Notes: generated by a model not told the origin, from the sequence alone. A DNA stretch of 64,000 bases from Pseudomonadota bacterium (GCA_030057915.1 JASGUC010000027.1:58705-122704); one strand, 5' to 3'. Shown: positions 1-8,621, counted from the stretch's first letter. Numbers and translations are program-made.

Positions 1-1861
1 TGGCCGCCAGGCTGACCTTCATATGGATCAGATATTCGTGGAACTCGTTGAGGATCGCCATCAATTCGTCGTGGCTGATCCCGCGGCGGTCATGGGAGAG
101 CAGCCCCGCGGAGATCAGGGCAAAGGGCGTGACCACGGAAACCTTGTTTATGGCCAAGGCGATTTCATAGCCCATTTTTCGATAGAGGCTCTGACGTTCC
201 TCCAGGTCCATCTCGGCGAAGCTCTTTTCCTCCGCCGCCAGGAAGGCCCGCAGATATATGGGCGCGCCGATATTCACATAGACGCTGCCATACCGTTTGC
301 GGAGGATCCGCGAACTCTTGATGACATCCGTGGTCTTTTCCCGCTCCTTGGGGACGCCGCTCAACTCCTTGAGATATGATTTCTCCTCGATCACCCGGTC
401 ATAACCGATATAAACGGGGATGGCGGCCAGATCTTCCGCCGCATGGCGTTGGAAGGCCTGAATGATCATGGAGAGCAGCCCGTATTTCGGCATCACCATC
501 TTGCCGGTGCGGCTCCGCCCGCCCTCGATGAAGAACTCGATGGGCAGTCCCTCCCGGATGAGCACCTCCAGATATTTCGCGAAGACCTCCCCGTACAGGG
601 CGTTGCCGCGAAAACTCCGCCGCAGAAAGAAGGCCCCGGATTTGCGGAAGATATAACCGAATGGGCCGAAGGCCATATTGGTTCCGGCGGCAATCAAGGG
701 CAGTTGAATGCGATGCTGGTAGAAGACGTAAGACAGAAGCAAGTAATCAATGTGGCTACGATGGCAGGGGATTATAACGAAGGGCATCTTTTTGGAAACG
801 TTTCGGATACGGGCCATGCCCTCCAGATCCACGACCACCCCGTCATAGATGTTGTTCCAGAGCCAGGAAAGCAGCCGGTCCCACACCTCGACATACGCCT
901 CCTGGTAATCCGCGGCAATCTCGTCGAGGTATCTTCTGGCCTCCTTCACCACGGCGCCGTAGTCCTTCTTGCCGGCGGCGGCCTCTTTTTTCATGAAGTC
1001 CACGAGGTCCGGCGACCGGAGCGCCATGCCGATATGCTCCTGGCGGGATTTGAGAAAGGGCCCGATCAGGGCCGTCTTTTCCTCGTCGATGCGTCCGAGC
1101 AGTTCGCCGCGGAGATTGCCGACCGCCTCCCCGCGGGGCAGGTCGGCGTTTTCCCGGGAAAATTTCGACATCTCCACAGGTTCCGTGGGCATGACGAATA
1201 TCTTGCCGGCAAAGCGCAGAAACGAGATCAGCCGCTGGAGGAACATCGTATTGTCCGTCTGGCCGAAGAGGATGTTGAGGATGCTCTCCTTCTCCTTCTC
1301 CCGCCTCCGCCCGTAGGTAACCAGCACCGGGACCAGGTAAAGCGGCCGATCGAGGGACTCCTGAGCGTCCCAGAGACCGTTGAGGACATCGTTAACCTTT
1401 TTGTTCTCGAAGAATTCCGATCCCCCTAAATGAATGATCAGGGTCCGACCGGCCGCCAGATGGTTCCTCATGGCCAGGAGGCCGTTGGCGTCCCCCGCGC
1501 CCGGACGGGAGAAAACGCGGCGCCAGGTGGAAGCGACAACCCGCAGGGAGGCGGAAAAGGGCTGCCAAAGCGTCATGTTGACGTCATGACTGTGTGCCGG
1601 CATGGGGATCCCCTTCCGCCTGGCCAGATCCCAGAGGATAAGGCTGTTGAGCTGGCTCCGGTCCTTCAAGGCATAAACCACCAGACCTTCGTTGCCAAGC
1701 CTTCGCAGATTGTCGGCAACCTCCACATCGAAAGAGATCTTCCACAGGGCCTTCCTGACCAGCCAGTCCAAAAGGAAATTGGCGCCTTCATACAGGCTTT
1801 CCGGCCTGTAATGACGGCTGTCTCGGAACCAGCCGGCTATCTTGCCCATCATCGTCGTCAT
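1..1861 (-). CDS. plsB: Glycerol-3-phosphate acyltransferase PlsB, 3' end cut by window edge
   Basis: Acylates sn-glycerol-3-phosphate at position 1, the first committed step of phospholipid synthesis, at the inner membrane. About 620 codons are visible, reading leftwards off the window, and no stop is reached. Family motifs are present: HRSHIDYLLL (the HX4D catalytic box) and FIEGGRSRTGK (the glycerophosphate-binding block), in the order expected for PlsB/DHAP acyltransferases, which usually exceed 800 residues. ATG at 1861 is chosen; it lies 18 nt after the ptsI stop, preceded by CCAGGCGG as a weak ribosome site. The position behind ptsI suggests co-transcription with the PTS genes. The family call is firm; the C-terminus is not seen. 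Confidence 0.9.
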   Translation of the reverse strand, partial: MTTMMGKIAGWFRDSRHYRPESLYEGANFLLDWLVRKALWKISFDVEVADNLRRLGNEGLVVYALKDRSQLNSLILWDLARRKGIPMPAHSHDVNMTLWQPFSASLRVVASTWRRVFSRPGAGDANGLLAMRNHLAAGRTLIIHLGGSEFFENKKVNDVLNGLWDAQESLDRPLYLVPVLVTYGRRREKEKESILNILFGQTDNTMFLQRLISFLRFAGKIFVMPTEPVEMSKFSRENADLPRGEAVGNLRGELLGRIDEEKTALIGPFLKSRQEHIGMALRSPDLVDFMKKEAAAGKKDYGAVVKEARRYLDEIAADYQEAYVEVWDRLLSWLWNNIYDGVVVDLEGMARIRNVSKKMPFVIIPCHRSHIDYLLLSYVFYQHRIQLPLIAAGTNMAFGPFGYIFRKSGAFFLRRSFRGNALYGEVFAKYLEVLIREGLPIEFFIEGGRSRTGKMVMPKYGLLSMIIQAFQRHAAEDLAAIPVYIGYDRVIEEKSYLKELSGVPKEREKTTDVIKSSRILRKRYGSVYVNIGAPIYLRAFLAAEEKSFAEMDLEERQSLYRKMGYEIALAINKVSVVTPFALISAGLLSHDRRGISHDELMAILNEFHEYLIHMKVSLAA

Positions 1862-1879
1862 GGACGGCCGCCTGGAATC

Positions 1880-3661
1880 CTAAGCGCCGTTGCCGGCCAA
1901 AAGACCGGGGAATCTGTCTCGCATGGCCTTTTCCACATGTTCCCGAATCTCCGCCGCCGAGGCCATCTTCATTATCCTCCTCAATAGCCGCCGCGCTTCT
2001 TTGAGGGTCGTTTCCCTAATGATTTCCTTTACTTTGGGAATGGCAAGGGGATTCATGCTCAGCTCGTCGATTTCCATGGCCAGCAGGATCATCGTATAGG
2101 TAGGGTCTCCGGCCATCTCCCCGCACATGGCCACGGGGATCCCCGCCCGGTGGCCGATTTCCACCACCCTTCCGATCATCCGGAGCACGGCGGGATGGAG
2201 GGGTTCGTAGAGATAAGTGACCTGATCGTTGATCCGGTCGATGGCCAGGACATACTGGATCAGATCGTTGGTGCCGATGCTGAAAAAATCTACCTCCCGG
2301 GCCAGTTCCGCGGCGATGATCGCCGCCGACGGCACCTCGATCATGACGCCGATCTCGATATCCCCACCCACGGCAATCCCCTGCTGCTTCAGATCGTCCC
2401 GGACTTCCCCCAGGATATTCTTGGCGGCTCGTATCTCTTCAATGCCCGAGATCATGGGGAATAGTATCCTTGCCTTCCCGAAGGCACTGGCGCGGAGGAT
2501 CGCCCGGAGCTGCACCTTGAACAGATTGATCTCCTTTAGACAGAAACGGATGGCCCGAAGCCCCATTTGGGGATTCATTTCCTTCGCCAGTTTCGGGTCG
2601 GAGAAGAACTTGTCGCCGCCCAGATCGAAGGTGCGGATCGTCGCCCATTCCAGCCCCTCCACGCCGATGACCCGGCGATAGTTGAGGAAGTGGTCCTCCT
2701 CCGTCGGCAGCTCCTCCCGGTTGATGTAGATGAATTCGGTGCGATACAGCCCGATCCCCTCGGCGCCGTGCGCGACGGCGGAGGGGATTTCTTCGATGAA
2801 CTCGATATTGCCGGCAATCCGCACTCGGCATCCGTCTTTGGTAACCGCGGGATATTTGGCATATTTAAGCTCTTCTTCCCGAACCGTCTGGTAATGGCGC
2901 CTCTTTTCCTCGTAGCGGTGCAAAAGCTCCGGATCGGGATTGACGATGACGAGACCGGCGGTTCCATCGATAATGATGAGATCGTTCGTCCGGACCTGCC
3001 TGGTCGCCTTCTCCAGTCCCACGACCGCCGGGATGGCTATGGATCGGGCCACAATGGCCGTATGGGAGGTCTTGCTGCCCATGTCGGTGGCGAAACCCAG
3101 CACCTTGTCGATCATCATCTGGGCCGTATCGGCGGGCGACAGATCCGCGGCGATAACGATCACCCCTTCACCCAGGGGAGCGATCTTTTCCTGGCGTCGT
3201 CCGGCAAGATTACGGAGGATCATCTGCCCTACATCACGAATGTCGTTGAAGCGGTCCCGCAGGTATTCATCGTCCATTTTCTCAAAGATGTCACGATATT
3301 TATCGATCGTCAAACGGAGCGCCCATTCCGCGTTTACCGACATTTCACGGATCTGCCGGACCACGTTGGCAACAAACGATCGGTCTTTGAGGATCATGAT
3401 ATGGACATCCATAATATAGATCGGCTCCAGGCCCCCTGTTTCCGTCAGCTTGCTCTTGATCTCCTTCAACTGCCGCTCCGAGGCCCGCAGGGCTTCACGG
3501 AACCGCCTGATTTCTTCTGTTTTCTGGACCGCCTTATCGAGTTTGTAAAAGGAAATCTGGGCGTCAAGGCGATCGAAAAGGTAGGCCCTTCCCGTCACCA
3601 CCCCGGGCGAGACGCCGATTCCCTTGAGCACCGTGTTCTTTATGTTCTTTTCCTCCGGCAT
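1880..3661 (-). CDS. ptsI: Phosphoenolpyruvate-protein phosphotransferase (PTS enzyme I)
   Basis: Transfers phosphate from PEP to HPr as the first step of the phosphotransferase system. Visible in order: an N-terminal HPr-binding/phosphohistidine part with active-site His near residue 200 in GSKTSHTAIVAR; the PEP-binding barrel with EIGVMIEVPSAA and FSIGTNDLIQY; and a C-terminal GEMAGDP block. Length is about 593 residues, slightly over the usual 570. An upstream TTG at 3706 stays in frame but would overlap ptsH by 26 nt. The ATG at 3661, 19 nt past the ptsH stop, gives the family-like N-terminus leading to LKGIGVSPG and is preferred. Confidence 0.95.
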   Translation of the reverse strand: MPEEKNIKNTVLKGIGVSPGVVTGRAYLFDRLDAQISFYKLDKAVQKTEEIRRFREALRASERQLKEIKSKLTETGGLEPIYIMDVHIMILKDRSFVANVVRQIREMSVNAEWALRLTIDKYRDIFEKMDDEYLRDRFNDIRDVGQMILRNLAGRRQEKIAPLGEGVIVIAADLSPADTAQMMIDKVLGFATDMGSKTSHTAIVARSIAIPAVVGLEKATRQVRTNDLIIIDGTAGLVIVNPDPELLHRYEEKRRHYQTVREEELKYAKYPAVTKDGCRVRIAGNIEFIEEIPSAVAHGAEGIGLYRTEFIYINREELPTEEDHFLNYRRVIGVEGLEWATIRTFDLGGDKFFSDPKLAKEMNPQMGLRAIRFCLKEINLFKVQLRAILRASAFGKARILFPMISGIEEIRAAKNILGEVRDDLKQQGIAVGGDIEIGVMIEVPSAAIIAAELAREVDFFSIGTNDLIQYVLAIDRINDQVTYLYEPLHPAVLRMIGRVVEIGHRAGIPVAMCGEMAGDPTYTMILLAMEIDELSMNPLAIPKVKEIIRETTLKEARRLLRRIMKMASAAEIREHVEKAMRDRFPGLLAGNGA

Positions 3662-3680
3662 GGCTATGGTTGGCTTATCG

Positions 3681-3950
3681 CTACTCCTCTCCAAATTTGT
3701 TCGCAAACAGTCGTTCCAGGGCTAACAGCGCCTTGTCGGCATCGCTGCCCTCCGCCCTGACCTTCATCCTGCCTCCCGATCCACACGCCAAGGTCAGAAT
3801 GCCGAGAAGACTCTTGCCGTTTACCTCTTGACCTTCATATTCAAAGAATATTCTCGCCTTGTATCTTCTGGCCTCCTCGACCAGCTTTGCCGCCACTCGG
3901 GCATGAATCCCCAACTTGTTCCTGACCTCGAAGATCCTTGTCTCCCGCAT
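3681..3950 (-). CDS. ptsH: Phosphocarrier protein HPr
   Basis: Small cytosolic phosphocarrier between enzyme I and PTS IIA domains. In 89 residues it has the phosphorylated His16 in LGIHARVA and the regulatory Ser47 in NGKSLLGILTLA, both at the canonical spacing (His15/Ser46). The regulatory serine means HPr kinase/phosphatase control is possible, but no hprK is in this window. It sits one base after the IID gene and just before ptsI, so the three form one unit. Confidence 0.95.
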   Translation of the reverse strand: MRETRIFEVRNKLGIHARVAAKLVEEARRYKARIFFEYEGQEVNGKSLLGILTLACGSGGRMKVRAEGSDADKALLALERLFANKFGEE

Positions 3951-3951
3951 A

Positions 3952-4698
3952 TCAAGGCATCACCACCGCGCAAACGGCGGTCAGGGCATAAAGGATCACT
4001 AACGGCGACATTCCCCGGCGCATGGACAAAAACGCCGCCAGCACCGCCGTCAGTACGGCAATATTCGCCCCCTGCCGCGGCCAGAAGCTCCCGGGGAAGA
4101 GGTCCATCCGAGCAATGAGTAACCCGGCGGCCACCCCTAAGATGGTCAGGGAGATCCAGCGCAGGCAGCGAGCCCGCCGCGGCAGGTCCCAGGATTGAAT
4201 ATAAGCGAATCCCTCCCTTCCCTTACGGTAGCCTTCGAGGAACCCTCTCCAGCGGATCCATAAATGCAGGGGATCGAAGATCAGAAGAAAGACGAAGGGC
4301 GCCCAGACAAAGCCCTCATAGGCAAGGATCGCCGCGACGATCCCGGCCAGGGGGCGCAGACTCCCCCAGAAGAAATTGTCTCCGATGGCCGCGTAAGGGC
4401 CCATAAGCGATTCCTTCAGTTTCGTCGTCGCCGCTTGGCCGGCGGAGTCAACGGCGTCTTCCTTTTCCTCCAATCGAATCACCGCCCCGAGAACGGCCCC
4501 GGAGAGGTAGGGATGGGTGTTGAAATAATCGAGTTGACGCCGGACAAAGGCCGCGATTCGCTCCTTGTTTCCGTTCATGTTGCGGACCAGGGGTAAGATG
4601 GCGTAGGCAAAGCCAAGATTCTGCATTCTCTTGAAGTTCAGGGAAGACATCACAAAGAGGGAGCGCAGAAAAAAACCGGACAGATCCAATGCAGTCAT
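3952..4698 (-). CDS. PTS mannose/fructose/sorbose-family IID component
   Basis: Integral membrane IID subunit of a mannose-class PTS permease, which normally works only together with IIC. The 248 residues carry IID signatures: an early MQNLGFAYAILPLV, the FNTHPYLSGAVLGAVIRLEE block, GDNFFWGSLRP near the middle, and hydrophobic segments around residues 110-145, 180-200 and 215-245. It is the first gene of the unit. The gene upstream is transcribed the other way, so no IIC, IIB or IIA is adjacent. The promoter at 4745-4773 fits this as the operon start. Substrate is unknown. Confidence 0.85.
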   Translation of the reverse strand: MTALDLSGFFLRSLFVMSSLNFKRMQNLGFAYAILPLVRNMNGNKERIAAFVRRQLDYFNTHPYLSGAVLGAVIRLEEKEDAVDSAGQAATTKLKESLMGPYAAIGDNFFWGSLRPLAGIVAAILAYEGFVWAPFVFLLIFDPLHLWIRWRGFLEGYRKGREGFAYIQSWDLPRRARCLRWISLTILGVAAGLLIARMDLFPGSFWPRQGANIAVLTAVLAAFLSMRRGMSPLVILYALTAVCAVVMP

Positions 4699-4744
4699 CT
4701 CAAGCCTTTTCTTCCTGTCAGTCGTGTGGCGGCAAATGGCGGTT

Positions 4745-4773
4745 TTTCTATCACGCCGGGCTGTTTAAGTCAA
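4745..4773 (-). promoter_or_regulatory. Sigma70-type promoter for the IID-ptsH-ptsI-plsB unit
   Basis: On the minus strand TTGACT and TAGAAA are separated by 17 nt (9 of 12 consensus positions), about 45 nt upstream of the IID start codon. Seen in sequence; activity is inferred. Confidence 0.55.
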
Positions 4774-4803
4774 TTCATTCCGAATCTTTTGCGCCCTTTA
4801 TCC

Positions 4804-4832
4804 TTGACAGCGGCATGGTTATTTGTTAGATA
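4804..4832 (+). promoter_or_regulatory. Sigma70-type promoter for the PxxKW gene
   Basis: TTGACA, 17 nt, TAGATA, ending 28 nt before the ATG at 4860. The -35 box is perfect and the -10 moderate. It is divergent from the PTS promoter 30 nt away. Confidence 0.5.
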
Positions 4833-4859
4833 TGCAAACTTTTTTTTGAGGTGAGAAGG

Positions 4860-5153
4860 ATGATTTGTCAGACGATCAGGACGGGCGCCGAATGTGTGTT
4901 CATGAAGAGCAGCGGCTGTGCCTTCAAGGATGGGGCCTGTAAAACTATTGCGGAAAAATGCGAAGGCTGCGGCAAGGTCGTGGAACTGGCGACCGGACGC
5001 TACTGCCAGATATACATGGATCCGGCCAGCAAATGGCTTATGGGCAATTGTCCTCGGGCAACTCACGTCAAGCTGGCAATCAGGGAAAACACCCAGAAGA
5101 TCAACCCGTTGAAGGCCTCCAAGCGGGCGAGTCGTGCGAAGAAAAAGAAATAA
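4860..5153 (+). CDS. PxxKW family cysteine-rich protein
   Basis: A 97-residue, cysteine-rich small protein of unknown function. The name-giving PxxKW motif is seen in DPASKWLMGNC, with eight cysteines including a CEGCG pair near residue 35, suggesting metal or redox chemistry. The C-terminus is very basic (KASKRASRAKKKK). The family is known mainly from deltaproteobacteria. A GTG at 4851 is in frame, but ATG 4860 is chosen because GAGGTGA sits at the right spacing and family members begin MICQT. It appears monocistronic. Confidence 0.85.
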   Translation: MICQTIRTGAECVFMKSSGCAFKDGACKTIAEKCEGCGKVVELATGRYCQIYMDPASKWLMGNCPRATHVKLAIRENTQKINPLKASKRASRAKKKK

Positions 5154-5160
5154 CCCCCCC

Positions 5161-5246
5161 GTAGCTGGTGGCTGGTAGCTCGTGGCTCGTAGCTCATGGG
5201 ATTTTGCACATTTTTTTCCTATGAGCTATGACCTATCAGCTTTCAT
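5161..5246. repeat. Two-armed heptamer repeat, copy 1
   Basis: The left arm has five heptamers of the GTAGCTC/GTGGCTC type. A spacer with ATTTTGCACAT and a T-run follows, then a right arm CCTATGAGCTATGACC ending ATCAGCTTTCA. AGCTCATGGG and CCTATGAGCT can pair across the spacer, so transcripts could fold as a hairpin. Related copies are at 5795-5880 and 62989-63180. Confidence 0.8.
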
Positions 5247-5385
5247 TTTTCAAAGGTCTCCAATGGAAAATCTGGGCTAAAGGAACCCCCGGGGTAGCGG
5301 GTTTGTTCTCGGCTTCGGGCGCCGCCGGTTCGGAAAAAATGGCCCACAGCTCCGCCGCGCCGTCCTCAGGCGGACCCGACGGCAT
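5236..5385 (-). CDS. Possible 49-residue ORF overlapping the merR stop
   Basis: ATG at 5385 overlaps the merR stop codon as TGATG, and the frame stays open for 49 codons, ending inside the heptamer repeat. The peptide is rich in Ala, Pro and Glu and matches nothing I recognise. It could be a real coupled small gene, the remains of a longer MerR tail in another frame, or chance. Kept at low confidence. Confidence 0.2.
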   Translation of the reverse strand: MPSGPPEDGAAELWAIFSEPAAPEAENKPATPGVPLAQIFHWRPLKNES

Positions 5386-5726
5386 CAGGAAAGAAGCTCC
5401 CTGATCTTCGCCAGTTCCGCCTTGACCTCTCTGAGCAGCCGGCGATCCTCCTCCGGCGACCCTTCCGGGCTTGGCGCCTGCGTTTTTCTGGAAAGCTGTT
5501 TTTTAGCCCCCCGAATGGTGAAGTTGTCTCTATACAGAAGGTTCCGGATGAGCAGCAGTTGCTCGAGATCCTTGCGTCGGTAGAGCCGCTGGTCGGAACC
5601 GGTGCGGACAGGTCGCACCGACTTGAACTCAGACTCCCAGTAGCGGACCACATAGGGCTCCACACCGAGGATGCTGCTCACTTCACCGATGCGGAAGTAG
5701 GCCTTGTCAGGGATCGATTCCTCCAT
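5385..5726 (-). CDS. MerR family transcriptional regulator
   Basis: A short (113 aa) MerR-type DNA-binding protein. The N-terminal winged helix is clear: YFRIGEVSSILGVEPYVVRYWE followed by YRRKDLEQLLLIRNLLY. A charged segment and a coiled-coil-like tail follow, with no effector domain visible. This regulator type is habitually the last gene behind ihfA in deltaproteobacteria. The frame is open up to 5774, but those extra codons come from an interspersed repeat, so ATG 5726 (MEESIPDKAYFRIG) is preferred. The target is unknown. Confidence 0.85.
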   Translation of the reverse strand: MEESIPDKAYFRIGEVSSILGVEPYVVRYWESEFKSVRPVRTGSDQRLYRRKDLEQLLLIRNLLYRDNFTIRGAKKQLSRKTQAPSPEGSPEEDRRLLREVKAELAKIRELLS

Positions 5727-5744
5727 GATCGGACCCGACGGCAT

Positions 5745-5772
5745 ATGGATTTCTCCCTTCGGTCGAAATGAC
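5745..5772. repeat. Short copy of the TTTCGACCGAAGGGAGAAAT-type repeat
   Basis: Carries TTTCTCCCTTCGGTCGAAAT, the core of an interspersed repeat also found at 23255-23590, 52827-52875 and 53097-53431. It lies immediately upstream of merR. Confidence 0.75.
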
Positions 5773-5794
5773 AAGAAATCGGACCGCCCTCATT

Positions 5795-5880
5795 GCTCGT
5801 AGCTGATAGCTGGTGGCTCATGGGATTTTGCACATATATTTTTTCCTATGAGCTATGACCTATGACCTATCAGCTTTCAT
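5795..5880. repeat. Two-armed heptamer repeat, copy 2
   Basis: Same architecture and orientation as copy 1 at 5161: GCTCGTAGCTGATAGC-type left arm, GGGATTTTGCACAT in the spacer, and a right arm ending CTATCAGCTTTCA. It lies between merR and ihfA, so merR is bracketed by two copies. Confidence 0.8.
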
Positions 5881-5900
5881 TGCGAGGCTTCGCTGCCGGA

Positions 5901-6176
5901 TCAGCCGTTGAGGGCCTTTCGCAGGACCTGACTCGATTTGAAGGTAAGGACGCGCCGGGCGGAAATCTCGATTTCCTTGCCTGTCTGGGGATTGCGGCCC
6001 CGCCGCGACTTCTTCTCCTTGACGACAAAGTTGCCGAATCCCGATATTTTTATCTTTTCTCCCCGACCCAGGCATTCCTTCATGATTTCAAACACCGATT
6101 CGACAATGCGCGCCGAGTCCTTTTTGGAAAAGCCGAGTTTCTCGTAAACGTCCTGAATAATATCAATCTTCGTCAT
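5901..6176 (-). CDS. ihfA: Integration host factor subunit alpha
   Basis: DNA-bending nucleoid protein of the HU/IHF family, 91 residues. The opening MTKIDIIQDVYEKLGFSKKD and the DNA-arm block FGNFVVKEKKSRRGRNPQTG are typical. Placement directly after pheT is the classical site for ihfA (himA). An upstream in-frame ATG at 6194 is rejected, because the strong AGGAGGAGG site lies between it and ATG 6176. It is probably expressed from the thrS-pheT operon. Confidence 0.95.
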   Translation of the reverse strand: MTKIDIIQDVYEKLGFSKKDSARIVESVFEIMKECLGRGEKIKISGFGNFVVKEKKSRRGRNPQTGKEIEISARRVLTFKSSQVLRKALNG

Positions 6177-6203
6177 GCTTCCTCCTCCTGTCATCGAGCC
6201 GTT

Positions 6204-8618
6204 TCATTCCCCGCGGATCATTGCCCCCGTGGCCGCCATCATGTTCTTTACTATCCGGTCATGGGCGCTGTTGACTTCTTCCTCCCGCAAGGTCCTGTCG
6301 TCGGATCGATACGAAAACCTCAAACCGATGCTCTTCATTCCTTCCGGGAGATTTTTGCTTGAATATACATCAAAAATGGAGACTCTTTCAAGCAATGCTT
6401 CATGTTGGCCATAGGCAGCCCGGCACAGCGTCTCTCCTTCCATAACCGCCGGCGCCAGGAACGCCACATCCCGGGAACTGGCGGGATACTTCGATATCTC
6501 CCTAAATGACCGTCCCGCCGCGGCCGGAACCGCAAGGCTATCAAGCTCCAGTTGGAAGACCAGGGCGCGGCTGCGCAAATCCAGCCTTTCCCGCACCCGG
6601 GGGTGAATCTCCCCGAGGAAGCCCGCGACCTCTTCCCCGATCATGACGCGACAGGCCCGTCCGGGATGAAGGAAAGGCCATTCGGCCGTCGCAACGAATC
6701 TTGCCCCGGTTATCTTTAGAACGGCTAATAGCGCTTCCAGCGCCCCCTTCAGATCGTAAAAATCCGCCATGACCCCCTGGTGATGCCAGGAGGAGTCATA
6801 GCGACTGCCGGTGACGAGGGCGGCCAGGCAGGGCCTTTCTTCCGGCAATTCCTCCTCCCCTCGGGCAAGGAACACCCGCCCGATTTCGAAGATCTTCAGG
6901 TCCGCGCATCCGTTCCGGGCATTTCGTTCCATGACTTCCAGGAGGCCATAGACCAGGTTGGTCCTCATGACCGCCTGTTCCTCCGTGAGGGGGTTGCGGA
7001 TCTTTACAAACGAACGTAGGGGGTCTCCTTCCGGCAGTCCGAATTGTTCCGCCATGATCGGGTTTATGAAGCTGTAATTGATCGTCTCCTTATAGCCCAA
7101 GCCGTTCATCGCCGCACGGAGAAGGCCCTCGCGCCGATGGCGGGGATTCTCACGCCCCGGAGCGCCCCCGGAGGCGGGCATGGCAACGGGGATCCGCGGG
7201 AAACCGTGGATGCGGGCAACCTCTTCGATCAGATCGATCTCTCGGTGGATATCGACCCGGCAGGTGGGCGGGGTAACCCGATAGTCGTCGTCGCCCGTGG
7301 GAACAACGGTCATCTCCAAGCGTTCCAGGATTTCCGCCGCCTCCCGTCCGGAAATGTCCGCCCCCAGTATCGCCCTCACCCGTCGCCCTCGGAGGGGTAT
7401 GTCTTTTGAGACGCCGATCTGCCGCGGGTAAACGTCGATATATCCCCGGCAGATCTCTCCATCCCCAAGCTCCGCCATAAGTTGCGCCGCCCGATTCAGG
7501 GCTCGCACCACCCCTTCGGGGTCGATGCCTCGTTCGAAGCGGAAGGCTGCATCGGTGCCCATGCCGAGCCAGCGGGACGAGCGACGGATGGAGGCGGGAT
7601 GAAAATAGGCGCTCTCCAGGAGAATGGTGGAGGTGTCGTCCTTGACCTCCGAATTCAATCCGCCCATGATGCCCGCAATGGCCACGGGCTTGACGCCGTC
7701 GCAGATCATCAGGGTATCGGCCTTCAGCAGCCGCTCCTTCCCGTCGAGGGAGACGAAAGGCTCCCCTTCCCGGGCTCTACGGACGACGATGCGCCCTTCC
7801 TCGAGAAACCGGTAATCGAAGGCATGGAGGGGCTGGCCCAGTTCCATCATGACGAAATTGGTCACATCCACGATATTGTTGATGGCCCGCAGACCGACGG
7901 CCTCCAGACGTTCCCGCATCCACGCCGGCGAAGCCTTTATCTTGATGTTCTTGATGATTCGGGCGGTATAACGGGGGCAAAGATCCGGATCCTCGATGGT
8001 CACCGAGGCGATCCCCAGGGTAGCCTCTTCATTCTCCCGGATGGCCGTATCCGGATACCGTAGGGCACTCCCCGTAATGGCCGCCACCTCCCGGGCAATG
8101 CCGACGATGGAGAGGCAATCGGCGCGATTGGGCGTGACGCCGATATCCAGGACGGTATCCAACAGACCCAGGGCCTCCTTGAGGTCCATCCCCAGGGGCA
8201 TCTCCGGAGGGAGGATCATGATACCCTTATTATCCTCGCCGATTCCCAGTTCCTCTTCCGAACAGAGCATCCCTTCCGACGGCTCGCCGCGGAGCCGCGA
8301 ACTCTTGATTACATAGCCGCCCGGGATAACGGCGCCGACCCGGGCCAGGGCGACGGTGGCGCCTGCCGCGACGTTGGGGGCGCCGCAGACGATAGGCAGG
8401 GGCGCCGATCCGGTGGTGACCTCACACAGGCGCAGCTTGTCCGATTGGGGGTGGGGGCGCACGGAGAGAATCCTGGCCACCACGACCCCGTCGAATGCGG
8501 GGCCTGCCCTCTCGATGGCGTCCACCTCCAGGCCCGCCATGGTCAGGCTCTCCGCCAGATCCGCCGGGTCAACATCGAAATCGACGTAGTCCCGGAGCCA
8601 CTTGATGCTTATCTTCAT
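6204..8618 (-). CDS. pheT: Phenylalanyl-tRNA synthetase beta subunit
   Basis: Beta subunit of the (alpha-beta)2 enzyme that charges tRNA-Phe. At 804 residues it is the normal bacterial length. Domains in order: N-terminal tRNA-binding OB fold at about 40-150 (VVVARILSVRPHPQSDKLRLC), B3/B4 editing region at about 200-400, B5 at about 405-475, catalytic-like core, and C-terminal ferredoxin-like anticodon-binding domain at about 710-804 (FREISKYPASSRDVAFLAP). It starts 3 nt after the pheS stop, so translation is probably coupled. Confidence 0.98.
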   Translation of the reverse strand: MKISIKWLRDYVDFDVDPADLAESLTMAGLEVDAIERAGPAFDGVVVARILSVRPHPQSDKLRLCEVTTGSAPLPIVCGAPNVAAGATVALARVGAVIPGGYVIKSSRLRGEPSEGMLCSEEELGIGEDNKGIMILPPEMPLGMDLKEALGLLDTVLDIGVTPNRADCLSIVGIAREVAAITGSALRYPDTAIRENEEATLGIASVTIEDPDLCPRYTARIIKNIKIKASPAWMRERLEAVGLRAINNIVDVTNFVMMELGQPLHAFDYRFLEEGRIVVRRAREGEPFVSLDGKERLLKADTLMICDGVKPVAIAGIMGGLNSEVKDDTSTILLESAYFHPASIRRSSRWLGMGTDAAFRFERGIDPEGVVRALNRAAQLMAELGDGEICRGYIDVYPRQIGVSKDIPLRGRRVRAILGADISGREAAEILERLEMTVVPTGDDDYRVTPPTCRVDIHREIDLIEEVARIHGFPRIPVAMPASGGAPGRENPRHRREGLLRAAMNGLGYKETINYSFINPIMAEQFGLPEGDPLRSFVKIRNPLTEEQAVMRTNLVYGLLEVMERNARNGCADLKIFEIGRVFLARGEEELPEERPCLAALVTGSRYDSSWHHQGVMADFYDLKGALEALLAVLKITGARFVATAEWPFLHPGRACRVMIGEEVAGFLGEIHPRVRERLDLRSRALVFQLELDSLAVPAAAGRSFREISKYPASSRDVAFLAPAVMEGETLCRAAYGQHEALLERVSIFDVYSSKNLPEGMKSIGLRFSYRSDDRTLREEEVNSAHDRIVKNMMAATGAMIRGE

Positions 8619-8621
8619 AGG

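Noticed and set aside
443..1987. Plus-strand frames at 443-1429 and 1430-1987
   Set aside because: The minus strand here encodes PlsB with clear catalytic motifs over the same bases; these are antisense shadows.
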